A stretch of DNA of 64,000 nt from Mytilus galloprovincialis (taxonomy: Eukaryota > Mollusca > Bivalvia > Mytilida > Mytilidae). Positions 12,901 to 24,794 of the stretch are shown in pieces. A program made the translations under genes and the position numbers. Positions within the stretch are counted from its first letter, which is position 1. Every line of letters starts with the position of its first letter. The stretch is taken from assembly GCF_965363235.1 (NCBI RefSeq), contig NC_134843.1:66503865-66567864 (forward strand), read 5' to 3'. The notes beneath the pieces were generated by a model that worked only from the letters and a program-made list of their open reading frames with translations, was not told the origin of the DNA and searched no databases.

Positions 12901-13214
12901 AGATATCAGTCATGTGGTGTGCTTTAATATGTTCTGTTTGTTTTTCAAATATCTCTATATAGCAATAAGAATCCCACCCATTTTCTGAAAAGATACACAC
13001 ACAAACACCAGTCTTTTCTACGATGACAATAATAGTTTTCAAAATTGAAATGTGTATGATTGTGCAACAAAATCAACCATGTTGAAAAACAAATAGTTAC
13101 AATGATAGGTGCCGAACTGAATCATTTTTAGTTTTCAGCAAACATACACAGATTGCTGCAAATATAAATCAATCGTTAGTATGCTTATATCCACTTTCAA
13201 ATTGGTATAAACAT
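12901..13214. other. Spacer homologous to the one before block 2
   Basis: The part 13135-13230 (CAGATTGCTG, ATGCTTATATCCACTTTCAA, GGTATAAACATGGTTTTAA) resembles 8235-8315 (CAGATTTCTG, ATGCTCATATCTACTTTTAA, GATATAAATAGGGCTTTGAA). Spacer and array therefore seem to have been duplicated together. No gene. Confidence 0.5.
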
Positions 13215-16200
13215 GGTTTTAACAGATACACATAGAGTTGTGATAGCCTTATACAGTAAGAGAATATACCAAACATATTAAGTATGGGGATAGAAAAAAA
13301 TAAATTGAATTGAGGTGATATGTATATAGAAGGTGGTGATAGATAAATGAAGTGAAGATATCATGTTAGGTGATAAATATATAGACTGTGGTGATGGCTA
13401 TATCATACGAGGTGATGGATATATAAATTGAGGTGATAAATAAAAAAAGTGAGGTGATAGATAAAGAAAGTGAGATGATAGATAAAGAATGTGAGGTGAT
13501 AGATAAAGAAAGTAAGATTATAGATATGTAAAGTGTAGAAACAGATGTACAAAGAGAGGTGATGGATATATAAGTGTGGTGATAGATATAGAAATGTGGT
13601 GATAGATACATAAAGTGGTGATAAGATATATAAAGTGTACTTACAAATGTCTAAAGTGAGGTGATTGATATATAAGGTGTGGTGATCGATATAGTAAGTG
13701 AGGTGATTGATATATTAGATGTGGAGGTAGATATATAAAGTGTGGTGATAGATATAGATATAGTGAGGTGATTGATATATAAAGTTTGGTGATATATATG
13801 TTAAGTATGGTGACAGATATATAAAGTGTGGTGATATATATATAAAGTCTAGTGACAGATATATAGAGTGTAGTGATATATATATAAAGTGTTGGGATAG
13901 ATATATAAAGTCTGGTGACAGATATATAGAGTGTAGTGATAGATATATAAAGTGAGGTGATAGATACATATTGTGAAGTGATTGATATATAAAGTGTGAT
14001 GATGTATATGTTAAGTGTGGTGACAGATAAGGTCTGGTGGATAAAAATAAAGTGTGGTGACAGATATATAGAGTGTTGTTACAGATATATAAAGTGAGTA
14101 GATAGATAGATATAGATATAGTGAGGTGAGTGATATATAAAGTGTGATCATGGATATGTTAAGTGTGATCATTGATATGTTAAGTGTAGTGACAGATATA
14201 TAAAGTATGGAGACAGATATATGTAGTGTGGTGATAGATTTATAAAGTCATAAATAATGGAGTAAAATATATATCAAGTGAGGTGATAGATATATATGTA
14301 GTGAGGTGGTGGATATATAAAGTGTGGTGACAGAGTCTGGTGACAGATATATAAAGTGTGGTGACAGAGTATAGTGACTGATATATAAAGTGTGGTGACA
14401 GAGTCTGATGACAGATATATAAAGTGTGGTGACAGATATATAAGGTGTGGTGATTGATTTATGAAGTCTGGTGACAGATATATAAAGTGTGGTGATATAT
14501 ATATATATATATATATATAAGGTGTGGTGATGTGTATAAGGTGTGGTGATGTATATATAATGTGTGGTGACAGATGTTAAAAGCGTGGTGAAAGATTTAT
14601 GAAGTGTGGTGGCAGATATATAAAGTGTGGTGACATATATATAAAATATTGTGACACATATATAAAGTTTGGTGAGATATATAAAGTATGGTAACAGATA
14701 AATAAAGTGTGGTGATGAATATATAAAGTGTGGTAACAGATAAATAAAGTATGGTGATAGATATATAAAGTCTTGTGACAGGTATATAAGGTTTGATGAC
14801 AGATACATAAAGTGTTGTGATAGATTTTTAAAGTGTGGTGACAGATATGTAAAGTGTGGGTATAGATATATAAAGTCTGGTGACAGATATATAAAGTCTG
14901 GTGACAGATATATAAAGTGTAATGATAGATATATAAAGTGAGTTGATAAATATATATTGTGAGGTGATTGATATATGAAGGGTGATGATGGATATGTTAA
15001 GTGTGGTGACAGATATATAAAGTGTGGTGATAGATATATAAATTCTGGTGACAGATATAGAGTGTTGTGACAGATATATAAAGTGTGGTGACAGATATAT
15101 AAAGTGTTGTGATATATATATAAAGTGTGGTGACAGATATATAAAGTGGGGTGATAGATACATAGTGACATTATGGATATATAAATTGTGGTGATGGATA
15201 TGTTAAGTATAATGACAGATATATAAAGTGTGGTGACAGATATATAAAGTATGGTGATAGATATATAAAGTGTGGTGACAGATATATAAAGTATGGTGAT
15301 AGATATATAAAGTGTGGTGATAGATATATAAAGTCTTGTGACAGATATATAAAGTGGTGATAGATATATAAAGTGTGGTGAAATATATATAAAGTGTGTT
15401 GATTGATATATAAAGTGTAAATATAGATATATAAAGTGAGGTGATAGATATATATAGTGAGGTGATTGATATATAAAGTGTGGTGATGGATATGTTAAGT
15501 GTTGTGACAGATATATAAAGTGGGGTGATAGATATATAGTGACATTATGAATATATAAAGTGTGGTGATGGATATGTTAAGTATAATGACAGATATATAA
15601 AGTTTGGTGAAAGATATATAAAGTGTGGTGACAGATATATAAAGTATGGTGATAGATATATAAAGTGTGGTGACAGATATATAAAGTATGGTGATAGATT
15701 TATAAAGTGTGCGGATTGATATATAAAGTGTGCTGATTGATATAAAGTGGTGATAGATATAAAAAGTGTGGTGATGGATATGTCAAGTGTAATGACAGAT
15801 ATAAAAAGTGTGGTGATAGATAAACAAAGAGTGGTGACAGAAATATAAAGTATGGTGACAGATATATAAAGTGTGGTGACTGGTATATAAAGTTTGGTGA
15901 CAGATATATAAAGTGTGGTGACAGATATAGAAAGTGTTGTGGCAGATATATAAAGTGTGGTGACAGAATATAAAGTGTGGTGACAGAATATAAAGTGTGG
16001 TGACAGATATCTAAAGTAGTGATAGATATGTCAAGTGTAATGACAGATATATAAAGTGTGGTGATAGATATACAAAGTGTGGTGACAGATATATAAAGTG
16101 TGGTGACAGAGTCTGGTGACAGATATATATAAAGTGTGGTGACAGATATATAAAGTGTGGTGACAGATATGTAAAGTGTGGTGATAGATATATAAAGTGT

Positions 16201-16230
16201 GTTGATTGATATATAAAGTGTAATTATAGA
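13215..16230. repeat. Minisatellite block 4, main 21-bp array
   Basis: About 3 kb of 21-bp units with core GTGGTGACAGATATATAAA, varying at a few positions (GACAG/GATAG, TGTGG/TCTGG/GAGG, GATGGATATGTTAAG). All three minus-strand frames of the consensus lack stops and read as 7-residue repeats of the types FIYLSPH, LYICHHT and YISVTTL. That explains the very long frame at 14248-15171 and its neighbours; these are repeat artefacts, not genes. A short TATA run lies near 14490-14518. Confidence 0.95.
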
Positions 16231-16800
16231 TATTTATCATATGTTTAGTAGTAAATACAGTAGTTTTGCATATGTGATAAATAGTCTGCTGTTTAATCCA
16301 TATCGCGCAACTTTGATGCGCACCCTTTATCGCATACCCTTTATCACACCCCTACCCTTTATCGCATACCCTTTATCACACCCCTACTTTTTTTTTTTTT
16401 TTTTTTTTTTTTACATAAAGTCAGTTTTGGTGTTTGTTTTTGCTTAAGAAAAATTTTCCTCAAAATAGGTATATTTTTTGAATGACGTCATTGTTTGGTA
16501 TGTGACATCACGAACGTCGAGTTTTCATATTGTATGTGACGTCACGAACGTCAAGTTTTCATATTTTTTGGCACACTAAATGCAACTATGAAAAATACAA
16601 AACACACAAATTAATACAATAATAAACAAAATATTTTTAAAACAACAGCACGCAAATTGTAAGGTAACTCAGGTGCTTCGGATAAGTAATTGAGCAGTTC
16701 TTTTAAGGCCTTTGAAACAAGACAAAAGTAGAACTGAAGGTAACCCAGTGCTATGGATCAGAAAACAGTTCATATAATATAATACTCTTCTGTTGAAATA
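16231..16800. other. Spacer with small tandem duplications and a poly-T tract
   Basis: Two copies of a ~32-bp unit built from ACCCTTTATCGCATACCCTT and TATCACACCCCT (16320-16386) precede an uninterrupted T run of about 26. Then come two ~35-bp copies with TGACRTCACGAACGTC and AGTTTTCATATT (16500-16570). No coding exon is visible. Confidence 0.6.
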
Positions 16801-16953
16801 TATGATAAAGTGTATAATACATGTCAAAATCTGTATCACATGCCGTATCACCCTCGACCAATATCATCCCTCGGGCCTAAAGGCCCTTGGGCTGATATTG
16901 ATGTCTCGGGATGATACGACATATGATACGGATTTTGCCATGTATTATTCTCT
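16801..16953. repeat. Imperfect ~150-bp palindrome
   Basis: The left half (ATAATACATGTCAAAATCTG, TATCACATGCCGTATCA, CCAATATCATCCCTCGGGCC) is the near reverse complement of the right half (GGCCCTTGGGCTGATATTG, ATGATACGACATATGATACG, GATTTTGCCATGTATTATT), with the centre at GGGCCTAAAGGCCC (16873-16886). The whole could fold into one cruciform or hairpin. Probably a MITE-like foldback; no TSD identified. Confidence 0.85.
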
Positions 16954-16954
16954 A

Positions 16955-18182
16955 TATAAAGTGAGGTGATAGATATATATATAGTGAGGTGATTGATATA
17001 TAAAGTGTGGTGATGGATATGTTAAGTGTGGTGACAGATATATAAGGTGTGGTGACAGATATATAAAGTGGAGTGATAGATATATAAAGACATTATGGAT
17101 ATATATATAAAGTGTGGTGTTGGATATGTTAAGTATAATGACAGATATATGAAGTGTGGTGACAGATATATAAAGTGTGGTGACAGATATATAAAGTATG
17201 GTGATAGATATATAAAGTGTAATGAGAGATATATAAAGTGTGCTGATTGATATATGAAGTGTGGTGACAGATATATAAAGTATGGTGATAGATATATATA
17301 GTGTGGTGATAGATATATAAAGTCATGTGACAGATATTTAAAGTGGTGATAGAGATATAAAGTGTGGTGATGGATATGTCAAGTGTAATGACAGATATAT
17401 AAAGTGTGGTGATAGATATACAAAGAGTGGTGACAGATATATAAAGTGTGGTGACAGAAATATAAAGTTTGGTGACAGATATATAAAGTGTGGTGACAGA
17501 TATAGAAAGTTCAGTGACAGATATATAAAGTGAGGTGGCAGATATATAAAGTGTGGTGACAGAATATAAAGTGTGGTGACAGATATATAAAGTAGTGATA
17601 GACATATAAAGTGTGGAAATGGATATGTCAAGTGTAATGACAGATGTATAAAGTGTGGTGATAGATATACAAAGTGTGGTGACAGATATATAAAGTGTGG
17701 TGACAGAGTCTGGTGACAGATATATATTACGTGTGGTGACAGATATATAAAGTCTGGTGACAGATATATAAAGTGTGGTGACAGATATATAAAGTCTGGT
17801 GACAGATGTATAAAGTGTGGTGACAGATATAGAAAGTTTAGTGACAGATATAGAAAGTGTGGTGGCAGATATATAAAGTGTGGTGACAGAATATAAAGTG
17901 TTGTGACAGATATATATTAAGTGTGGTGACAGATATATAAAGTGTTGTGACGGAGTCTGGTGACATATATATATAAAGTGTGGTGACAGATATATAAAGT
18001 CTGGTGACAGGTATATAAAGTGTGGTGACGGATATATAAAATGTGCATGTGGTGACAGATATAAAAGGTGTGGTGACAGATATATAAAGTGTGGTGACAG
18101 ATATATAAAGTCTGGTGACATATATATATAAAGTGTGGGGACAGATATATAAAGTATGGTGACATATATATAAAGTCTGGTG
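16955..18182. repeat. Minisatellite block 5 (21-bp units)
   Basis: Same unit as block 4 (GTGGTGACAGATATATAAA), bounded on the left by a full palindrome and on the right by half of the same palindrome. A 369-codon minus-strand frame (17129-18238) runs through it only because the unit is seven codons long with no minus-strand stops. Confidence 0.95.
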
Positions 18183-18255
18183 AAATATATGATAAAGCGT
18201 ATATAACATGGCAAAATCCGTATCACATGCCGCATCACCCTCGACCAATATCATA
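18183..18255. repeat. Half copy of the 16801-16953 palindrome
   Basis: ATATGATAAAGCGTATATAA, CATGGCAAAATCCGTATCAC and CACCCTCGACCAATATCAT match the left arm of the palindrome at 16801-16953. Its right arm is absent. Confidence 0.85.
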
Positions 18256-18476
18256 AAGTGACAGAAGAGATAAATCAAGGTCCTAGATATATAGCAATTA
18301 TCTATCATATTGAATACACCTTAATTATTGGTAACCCCGGTTGACCCGACTGCATAGAACTTTTGACGAATACAACAATCATTTTTCCTTTGTGGCTTCA
18401 GATATTTTTTTTTACTTCAAAATTTTACTACAACCTGTGTGATATCCAGTAATGGCGGACAAATAGTGATAAGGTG

Positions 18477-18605
18477 CAGTGGCGGATCCAGGGGAGAGTT
18501 CAGGGGGGTTGGACCCCCCCCCCCCTTTTTTAACGATCAATGCATTGGAATGGTGACTTATAGTTGGACCCCCCCCCCTTTTTCAAATGGCTGGATTCGC
18601 CCCTG
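18477..18605. mobile_element. hAT-type MITE, 129 bp, with 8-bp TSD
   Basis: The ends CAGTGGCGGATCCAG and the reverse complement of the right end, CAGGGGCGAATCCAG, form imperfect terminal inverted repeats. The element is flanked by perfect 8-bp direct repeats ATAAGGTG at 18469-18476 and 18606-18613. An 8-bp TSD plus a CAGTGGCG-like terminus is diagnostic of the hAT superfamily. Inside are two runs of C (about 14 and 10). No coding sequence, so it is non-autonomous. Identical TSDs suggest a fairly recent insertion. Confidence 0.93.
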
Positions 18606-19370
18606 ATAAGGTGTATGAAAAATTACCATCAACATCAAACCACTCTCGTTTTACAAGATTTGTTACATTTTCACCAGTTTCAAGTTTCATGTCCTATTAA
18701 CACAAATCTATCTCCACATAGAAGATTTTTTTTCAAAAAGTGAAAGTAGAAATTAACGGATCCGCCCAGTTCCGGTCGCGCATGCGCACAAATACGAGGT
18801 TACAGTCCGGGTTACAATATCTATAACCTTGTATATTATATACCTCACGATTTATTGGTCATTCCTCATGACACCGTTACTTGATACATATAGATCACTT
18901 CTTCCCGCTGATTCTAATTTAAAATATTCTAAATGTAAAATGCAGTCTAAGCTCATTCATTTCTATAGAAATTCAGTTGTCAAACAACTTTAACAAGTTC
19001 AAGGCAAACATAACGTAATATTTAGTAGCAAAATAACTATTTATGATGCCACATAAGCTTCTAGTCAATTGAAAACTGACCCAAAATCTCAATGTCAACT
19101 GTAATAGATACAAATAGCGGACAGATATTAATTTCATTCCGCTGCAAGTTTACTTAGAAAAGACATCGAAACTCTAAAGAGACTACCCAACTTCGGATGA
19201 ATTGTCTCTTCCTTCTTAATTCAGTCAATGCCTTCGTAGTTATTGCAATTCATTCTATGGTTACTCAGTGAAACTGTATACAGCCAAGATTTTTCTCAGG
19301 AAATGGCACCAGAGAAATTGTGGAAATGCAATTGTTGAGGCAATCGTTTTTGTTTTACTCTTTTTCATTT
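18606..19370. other. No gene recognised
   Basis: Unique-looking AT-rich DNA; a short GC-richer stretch around 18760-18790 includes GGTCGCGCATGCGCAC. No exon, repeat family or RNA gene recognised. Confidence 0.4.
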
Positions 19371-19560
19371 AGGATTGGCTTTACAAATGTACCATGAGTT
19401 TGGTTCAAAACACCTTGTTGAAACATTGAGTGCCAAAGGATTTTATGCTTCTTAAAGTAAAGTGCGACGCTATCCAATGTGTTGCCAACCATGCAATTGA
19501 GCGAATTCAAGATAGTGTGTACGTCTCGTATAATGTTTCCGCAGCATCTTTGCAGACAAG
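19371..19560 (+). pseudogene. Broken fragment of an uncharacterised protein family
   Basis: The plus strand reads GLALQMYHEFGSKHLVETLS and, a little further, ANHAIERIQDSVYVS. From memory, phrases of the type GLALQLYHDFGS and LVDTLYSHGF occur in many uncharacterised, multi-copy proteins of molluscs and cnidarians, probably linked to a mobile element. The match is by eye and the function is unknown. The fragment is broken and has no surrounding gene structure. Confidence 0.45.
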
Positions 19561-19634
19561 CATATGGATGTCATCACACCTTCCTAACCCCCCTTTTAGA
19601 TCTCTGTTAAATCTTGGATGAATTGATAGCCTAC

Positions 19635-22004
19635 ACTGGCGTAGCACGCGGTACGGTTGGTACGGTTCCGACCGTACCAATTTTTACTGCAGGTACGGAA
19701 AACCGTACCAAAAAAATCAAAATATTAAATAAAAAATATGCTAGAATAGTATGCAAACTTCCATACAATAAATGTTTTACATTTACCTCTGCCTGTTTTC
19801 TTAAAGAAAGAAAACCGCAGTACCGTAATCAGTTTATTGATTACCAATTAATGATTATTTATATCAAATAAACATAATATAAAATTTTCATTTTTTTGCG
19901 AAGTTTCCCTTTAAAGACGCTGTTGCGGATAATGTTGGGTGTTGTTATTGGTTCATGCGCCAATCTGACACAGACTGAATAAACTGAAATGATGGATAAT
20001 CTGAAGAATGCTATAGCCAGCAACAATCGCCAGCTAATTCGGAAAATCTCCACATGATGTTACTAGCTCTTTAAGTTTAACGCATCAGTTTGGAAACATT
20101 TTCAAGGTCGAAGAAGCTGGCATTTTTTTTTTATTAATTGTTGCAAGTTTTGATTCCAGATGATGTAGGTATAAACCTCAAAACAATTGGAAAAAGTAAT
20201 ATTATTGTTTGCACAATGCCATATCCTTAGGTTTGCAGGTAAACGATATATGTAATGATTTCACTCGTTTTTTTTAATAAAACCACCACAAGTCAAGTTC
20301 AAAATCAGTTGATTGATTGTTTATTTTCTTAACGTACAGTTGCAAATATTTCGAGCATAATGTCAATTGAAATCAGAGGTGAGGGCTTTTTTTTATAATG
20401 TAAGATACCGTATTGCAAAAGGGAATATAACCTTTATCGGGACTCCGGAATTGTTCATTAAAAGTCGGGATTGGTTATGTTCGGGACTTCGTAAGACCTC
20501 TAAGGCTTCGTACCCCTTTCTGCACTGTGCCTTTCTTTGAGTGCCCTTCCGTAACATAAAACCCGAGCATAAATCACCATTATTTCACATATCTATACTT
20601 CAGCAGGAGGCGGTTTTCGTGAGACCGCCGATTTACTCTTTCCATTGTTTATTACAATAATTTAGAAAAACTGTAGGAATGGTGTAGAATTTATGTAGAA
20701 AGTACATTGTATTTTTAAAAAAGAATCGCGATCAAGGGACAAAAGACAAACCAGAGAACAAATAAGACACACAAAGACAACCAGCACCATTCAACATTGA
20801 AAACTATAAAATCAAATTAGAAACACGGACCCCTAAAAAAACTGGTGCAACTAAAGGTGCTCCAGAAGCGTAAGGAGGTCCTTCTTGCAAGACGGTAAAA
20901 ATCACGGTAATTGCGACAGGCTCTCTAGTAAATGTGTATATGACAAAATCGTACACAATACTTATAAACAAGATACAAATTATCAAGAACACAGTGATTT
21001 ATTTCAGTTCTTCATCTTGACAGTCGCTGCATGAGCATTTAAAATAATTATATCCTACCAGGTCAAGATGACCCCCTAGTGTCGACTTAAGTGATTGTCC
21101 TGAACGTTCACATTAAAACATTTAACATGTTAACCCTGCCGCAATTTTGCGCCTGTCCCAAGTCAGGAACCTTTGTTTTTCTTGTTTGTTTTTAATTTTA
21201 GTTCTTTTGTGTGTTATGGGGTCTAAAAAAGTGTGCATCCCCCAAAACACGTTGTTTCTGGGCCGGCAGTCCTATAATAAAAGAATTCTGAGGTTCATAT
21301 CATTTATACTCAACGTTTTTTATCATGTATTTTTTTTTACTATCAATGTTTAACCCGAGTTGGGGTTTGATAGTAAAAAAAAATCAGATACTATCCGAAT
21401 TCGGGTTCAACATTGATAGTAAAAAAAATATCCGCTAAAAAACTTTGAATGTAAATTATATGAACATCGGAAGTCTTATGCAGTTTATCCCATGCATGCA
21501 GTGTGTGAGGATTGTCGTAGTTTTTTTTACCCATTCCCGATCCTCATTCATTTTTTTATTCACTATAGCTCAAAAGTTGCTAGCCGCACTTTGATTGTTT
21601 TATTTTAAAAATAATAGTAGTAAGATCTTATAATAAATAAACTGACAGAAATCACTTGTAAATCATGAATTTTGCACAATGATTTGTCGCGAGGTATAGT
21701 ATGAAAGTGTTGTTCTCATTTACAAATCTTGCTATGTAAATGACTACAAAAGACACAGACATTCATTTTTTTTTCAAATTGTTTTGTAAAAAATGCTGCT
21801 GTTCAAAAACATTTTTTAGTGCCAGGAAACACTCAGAATGCAGGATTTTAACGCTATAAACCCCAGAGCTTCTGGGGGCCTTGAGCGGCCCCCATACCCC
21901 CTGCCGTAATGCAGCCTCGCTATGCGAGACTGGATGGGCCACTTCGTGTCCTATATGTCTGATTTGCCGAAACCGTACCATTATTTTTCGGCATGCTACG
22001 CCTA
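19635..22004. mobile_element. Large hAT-like non-autonomous element
   Basis: The left end ACTGGCGTAGCACGC and the reverse complement of the right end, TAGGCGTAGCATGC, match at most positions, each followed by a GGTACGGTT phrase (19650-19670; complement near 21973-21981). The candidate 8-bp target duplications TAGCCTAC (19627-19634) and TGGCCTAG (22005-22012) agree at 6 of 8 bases. About 2.4 kb lies between, with no recognisable transposase. The interior holds a family A fragment (about 21125-21330) and a palindrome (21331-21430), so it may be a nested composite. hAT is my best guess from GGCGTAGC ends and TSD length. Confidence 0.55.
21331..21430. repeat. Palindromic repeat
   Basis: TTTTTTTTACTATCAATGTT and TAACCCGAGTT are answered by AATTCGGGTTCA and ACATTGATAGTAAAAAAAA, with an extra internal copy TTTGATAGTAAAAAAAA. 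The arms of about 30 bp could form a hairpin. Confidence 0.8.
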
Positions 22005-22254
22005 TGGCCTAGGGATGGTTTGAAGGTGGTATTTTTTAGGAACAAATGTCTTTGGACTTCCTACAATATCTTGTCTGTACTTGTAAAGAAAAACTCAAAA
22101 TAACGTGTTCGCTTTCAGCAGAACCTTTCATTTGCAGACCTGTTGCCATGAGTGAAATGTGTAGAAATATTAAAACACGTCTTGTGACGGTTGATGAAAA
22201 TGAAGATGATGGAGATTACGGTTGATTTGGTATAAAGCTTGTTGCACTGGTACA

Positions 22255-22605
22255 CATGGTTCAAGCCCCGAGATTAGGGGAGTGTTGGCGTGCCCTTAAA
22301 AAAGTTAAACCCCGCCACTTTCTGTATGTGTCTGTTTCAAGTCACGAAACGGTACTGCAGTGTTTGTCGTTTGTTTCTCTATACTATATTTGTTTCTTTC
22401 TTATTTATTTTGTACATTAATCATGTTAATTAGGCCGTTATATTTTTGTTTGTTTTACATTATTCATTTCGGGAATTAAAGACTATGCAGTATGAATTTT
22501 ACTCATTGTTGAAGCTCGTACGGGACCTATAATTGTTTTATGTCTCATTTGGTCTCATTTGGAGAGTTGCCTCATTTGCAATTATATGACATCTTTTTTT
22601 TATAT
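22255..22605 (+). repeat. Repeat family A copy
   Basis: Contains AGTTAAACCCCGCCACTTTC, CTGTTTCAAGTCACGAAACG, TGTACATTAATCATGTTAAT, GAGAGTTGCCTCATTTGCAA and ATGACATC before a T-rich end. It aligns in order with 40270-40562. GGTTCAAGCCCCG at 22259 resembles a pol III B box, but no convincing A box or tRNA fold is visible. Confidence 0.8.
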
Positions 22606-23734
22606 GGAATACTTTTGAAGTTTGTAGTACGTTGCAAGGGAAAAGAGGGGGGGATATAGTTACAAAACCTATAATGTATTCGATATTAACCAGAGTTAAA
22701 TACACGATTACAAAAGATAACACTATGGTAGCAGTAATAATTGTGAAAAAAACCAAAAGCAACGAGTAGTCTATAAAAAAACCTGAAGTATTCGCAAATT
22801 CAATATGAGGTCATATTTGACTGTAGTGTTCAATGGCTTTGGTTTGATACCTCACCCACTATGACAGTTTAAAAAATAATTTTAAAAGTATTGTCCTGCA
22901 TGACACTTGATTTTTACCTGAAATTGATATTTTTCATAAGGTTAAGGTGCTCTAAACATTTTATAGGTTGAAAACTTGATTTTTGAAGTTTTATTTATAA
23001 AACGTCGTTTTAGGAATTTTTTTGATAAAAAAATCTCAATGATTAAGGTTTATGTATAATAACAAACATTACTAAAGACAGAACAGTATCATTTGTATTT
23101 AGGTAGAGTTTAGAAATAGAAAAAAATGCCAAAATTGAAACCCTCCCAAATTTTCACAGATTTTTACATATGACCTTTGACCTCAATTTAAAAAAAATGT
23201 GACCATATCAAGTCCTGACGACAGGCATATTATTATAGTACACGATTTTCTCTTTCCAATGATATATTATGTAGGTGTGTGTTCGGTGGGGAGATTAAAT
23301 TCCAAAAAATCTGCCTTCAGTCACCGCACTAAGGAGGCAGTCTGAGATATTTGAAAGAAAAAAAAATTACCCTGATTTTTGCCTTAAACAAATATTCTGG
23401 CCGTATATGGATTGGAAACAATAGTCTTGTCCATATACCTTCTGTTTGGTGGAATAGTGAAATAGCAGTCAATATACGTTCTTGCTCAATCCTGTGTAGC
23501 TTTGAAGGCGTCATCATTAGCCTAAGCAATGTGTTACTGTAATTTGAATTGCAAAATGACTGAGTGACATCAAGTTTTATCGACGCACTGGTCAACTCCA
23601 CCATAGCAAATTACATGACTTTGGCAATCAGTAAATACCAGCGAAAAATATATTTATAAGTAAAGAATTGTCGTAAATAAATCAAATACACGGGAAATGT
23701 CAAAGTTCAAGAAGTCTTGTCTAATTAATGATTT
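22606..23734. other. No gene recognised
   Basis: A 91-codon minus-strand frame (23329-23604) has no recognisable domain and no splice context. The rest is AT-rich with long A or T tracts. It may be an unrecognised interspersed repeat. Confidence 0.4.
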
Positions 23735-24470
23735 TACTCACACATGACAATAAGGAGACAGGCCTGTAATTAGAAGGTAGTGATTTGTCACCACTTTTGG
23801 ATAATGGAATAACATATGCAATTTTCTATTGATCGGGAAGTACTCTTTCATGGAGTGATTTATTAAAAAGTAAACATAATGGTTTTGAATTTTCATTTCT
23901 AACAGCAAGTAACATTCTGTTGCTAACAATATCTGGTCCCACCGCTTTATTTGGATCAAGCGTGGAAACAATATCAAGTACATCTTGTTCACTAATAATT
24001 ATTTGCGAAAGAAAATCATGACAGCGATCATCAAATTCCGGCAAATCTTTATTAGCATCATCCATATTAGAAATAGAACAAAAATATTTTTTAAAATCTC
24101 AGACTTTTCTATTCCGTCATACGCAAGGTTAAAATTATGATCTGGGTCTCTTAGCGGAGGAATATCATGAGTTGGTCTGTCGCTTTTAATTAGCATATTG
24201 ATGGTCTTCCAATACTGTTTACAGTTTGCAACTTTCAGTTCATTCAAATTCTCGTTTATAGGCGTAAAAATGCTTTTTAGCTTGCTTTTTTTTAAATATT
24301 AACTTTGTTCCTTTGTTGCTTATATTTATGTTCAGCAGATGTACTACTTGAACGAATACATTTTTTTCGAAGTCTGTCCCGTTTTCTCGTTTCCCGTCTC
24401 AAAATTAGGTTGTAAAGTGACTGTTTTATATAGTTAATTCTAGCTTGTGCTTCGTACTGTGAACATCGTA
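23735..24470 (-). mobile_element. LINE (non-LTR) reverse-transcriptase fragment
   Basis: Minus-strand frames read, in order, KQYWKTINMLIKSDRPTHD, then DVLDIVSTLDPNKAVGPDI, then LCLLFNKSLHERVLPDQ, then IPLSKSGDKSLPSNYRPVSL. These are the linker and the first RT blocks of jockey-like non-LTR retrotransposons (the N-K-A-x-G-P-D and N-Y-R-P-V-S-L motifs). The catalytic YxDD half of RT and everything 3' of it are missing. The pieces lie in different frames (frameshifts near 24090 and 24280) and an in-frame stop replaces Trp after LPDQ. A dead, internally deleted copy. Confidence 0.9.
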
Positions 24471-24794
24471 CTCTATGCAGTACTCGAGCTAGTCAACAAC
24501 ATAAGTTTGTGTTGTGTTTTTCTTTAAATAGTTGAGTTTAGATGTATTAAGTGGAAAGAAGACAAAGAGAAATATTACTTCTATTAAATATAGTCATATT
24601 TATTTGTATTCCCCCCTTTTTTTTATAGTTTCACAGCCCATAGTTCTCTATTCCTTATAGTTTAGCAGCCGTATATTTCTCTATTCTTTATATTTTAGCA
24701 GTCCATAGTTCACTATTCTTTATATTTTTTGTTATATTTCTTTATTATGTGTGTTTTCTCCCCTATCTTTCTCTATTCTTTTTTTAATTTTTTT

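Noticed and set aside
14248-15171. 307-codon open frame on the minus strand
   Set aside because: Entirely made of the 21-bp minisatellite; sister frames are equally open and no domain or start context exists.
17129-18238. 369-codon open frame on the minus strand
   Set aside because: Same minisatellite artefact; only its first and last few residues lie in other repeats.
22255-22300. Possible tRNA-derived SINE head (GGTTCAAGCCCCG as B box)
   Set aside because: No convincing A box at the right distance and no cloverleaf; the sequence is part of repeat family A.
23329-23604. 91-codon minus-strand frame
   Set aside because: No recognisable domain or gene context; I could not tell it from chance or an unknown repeat.
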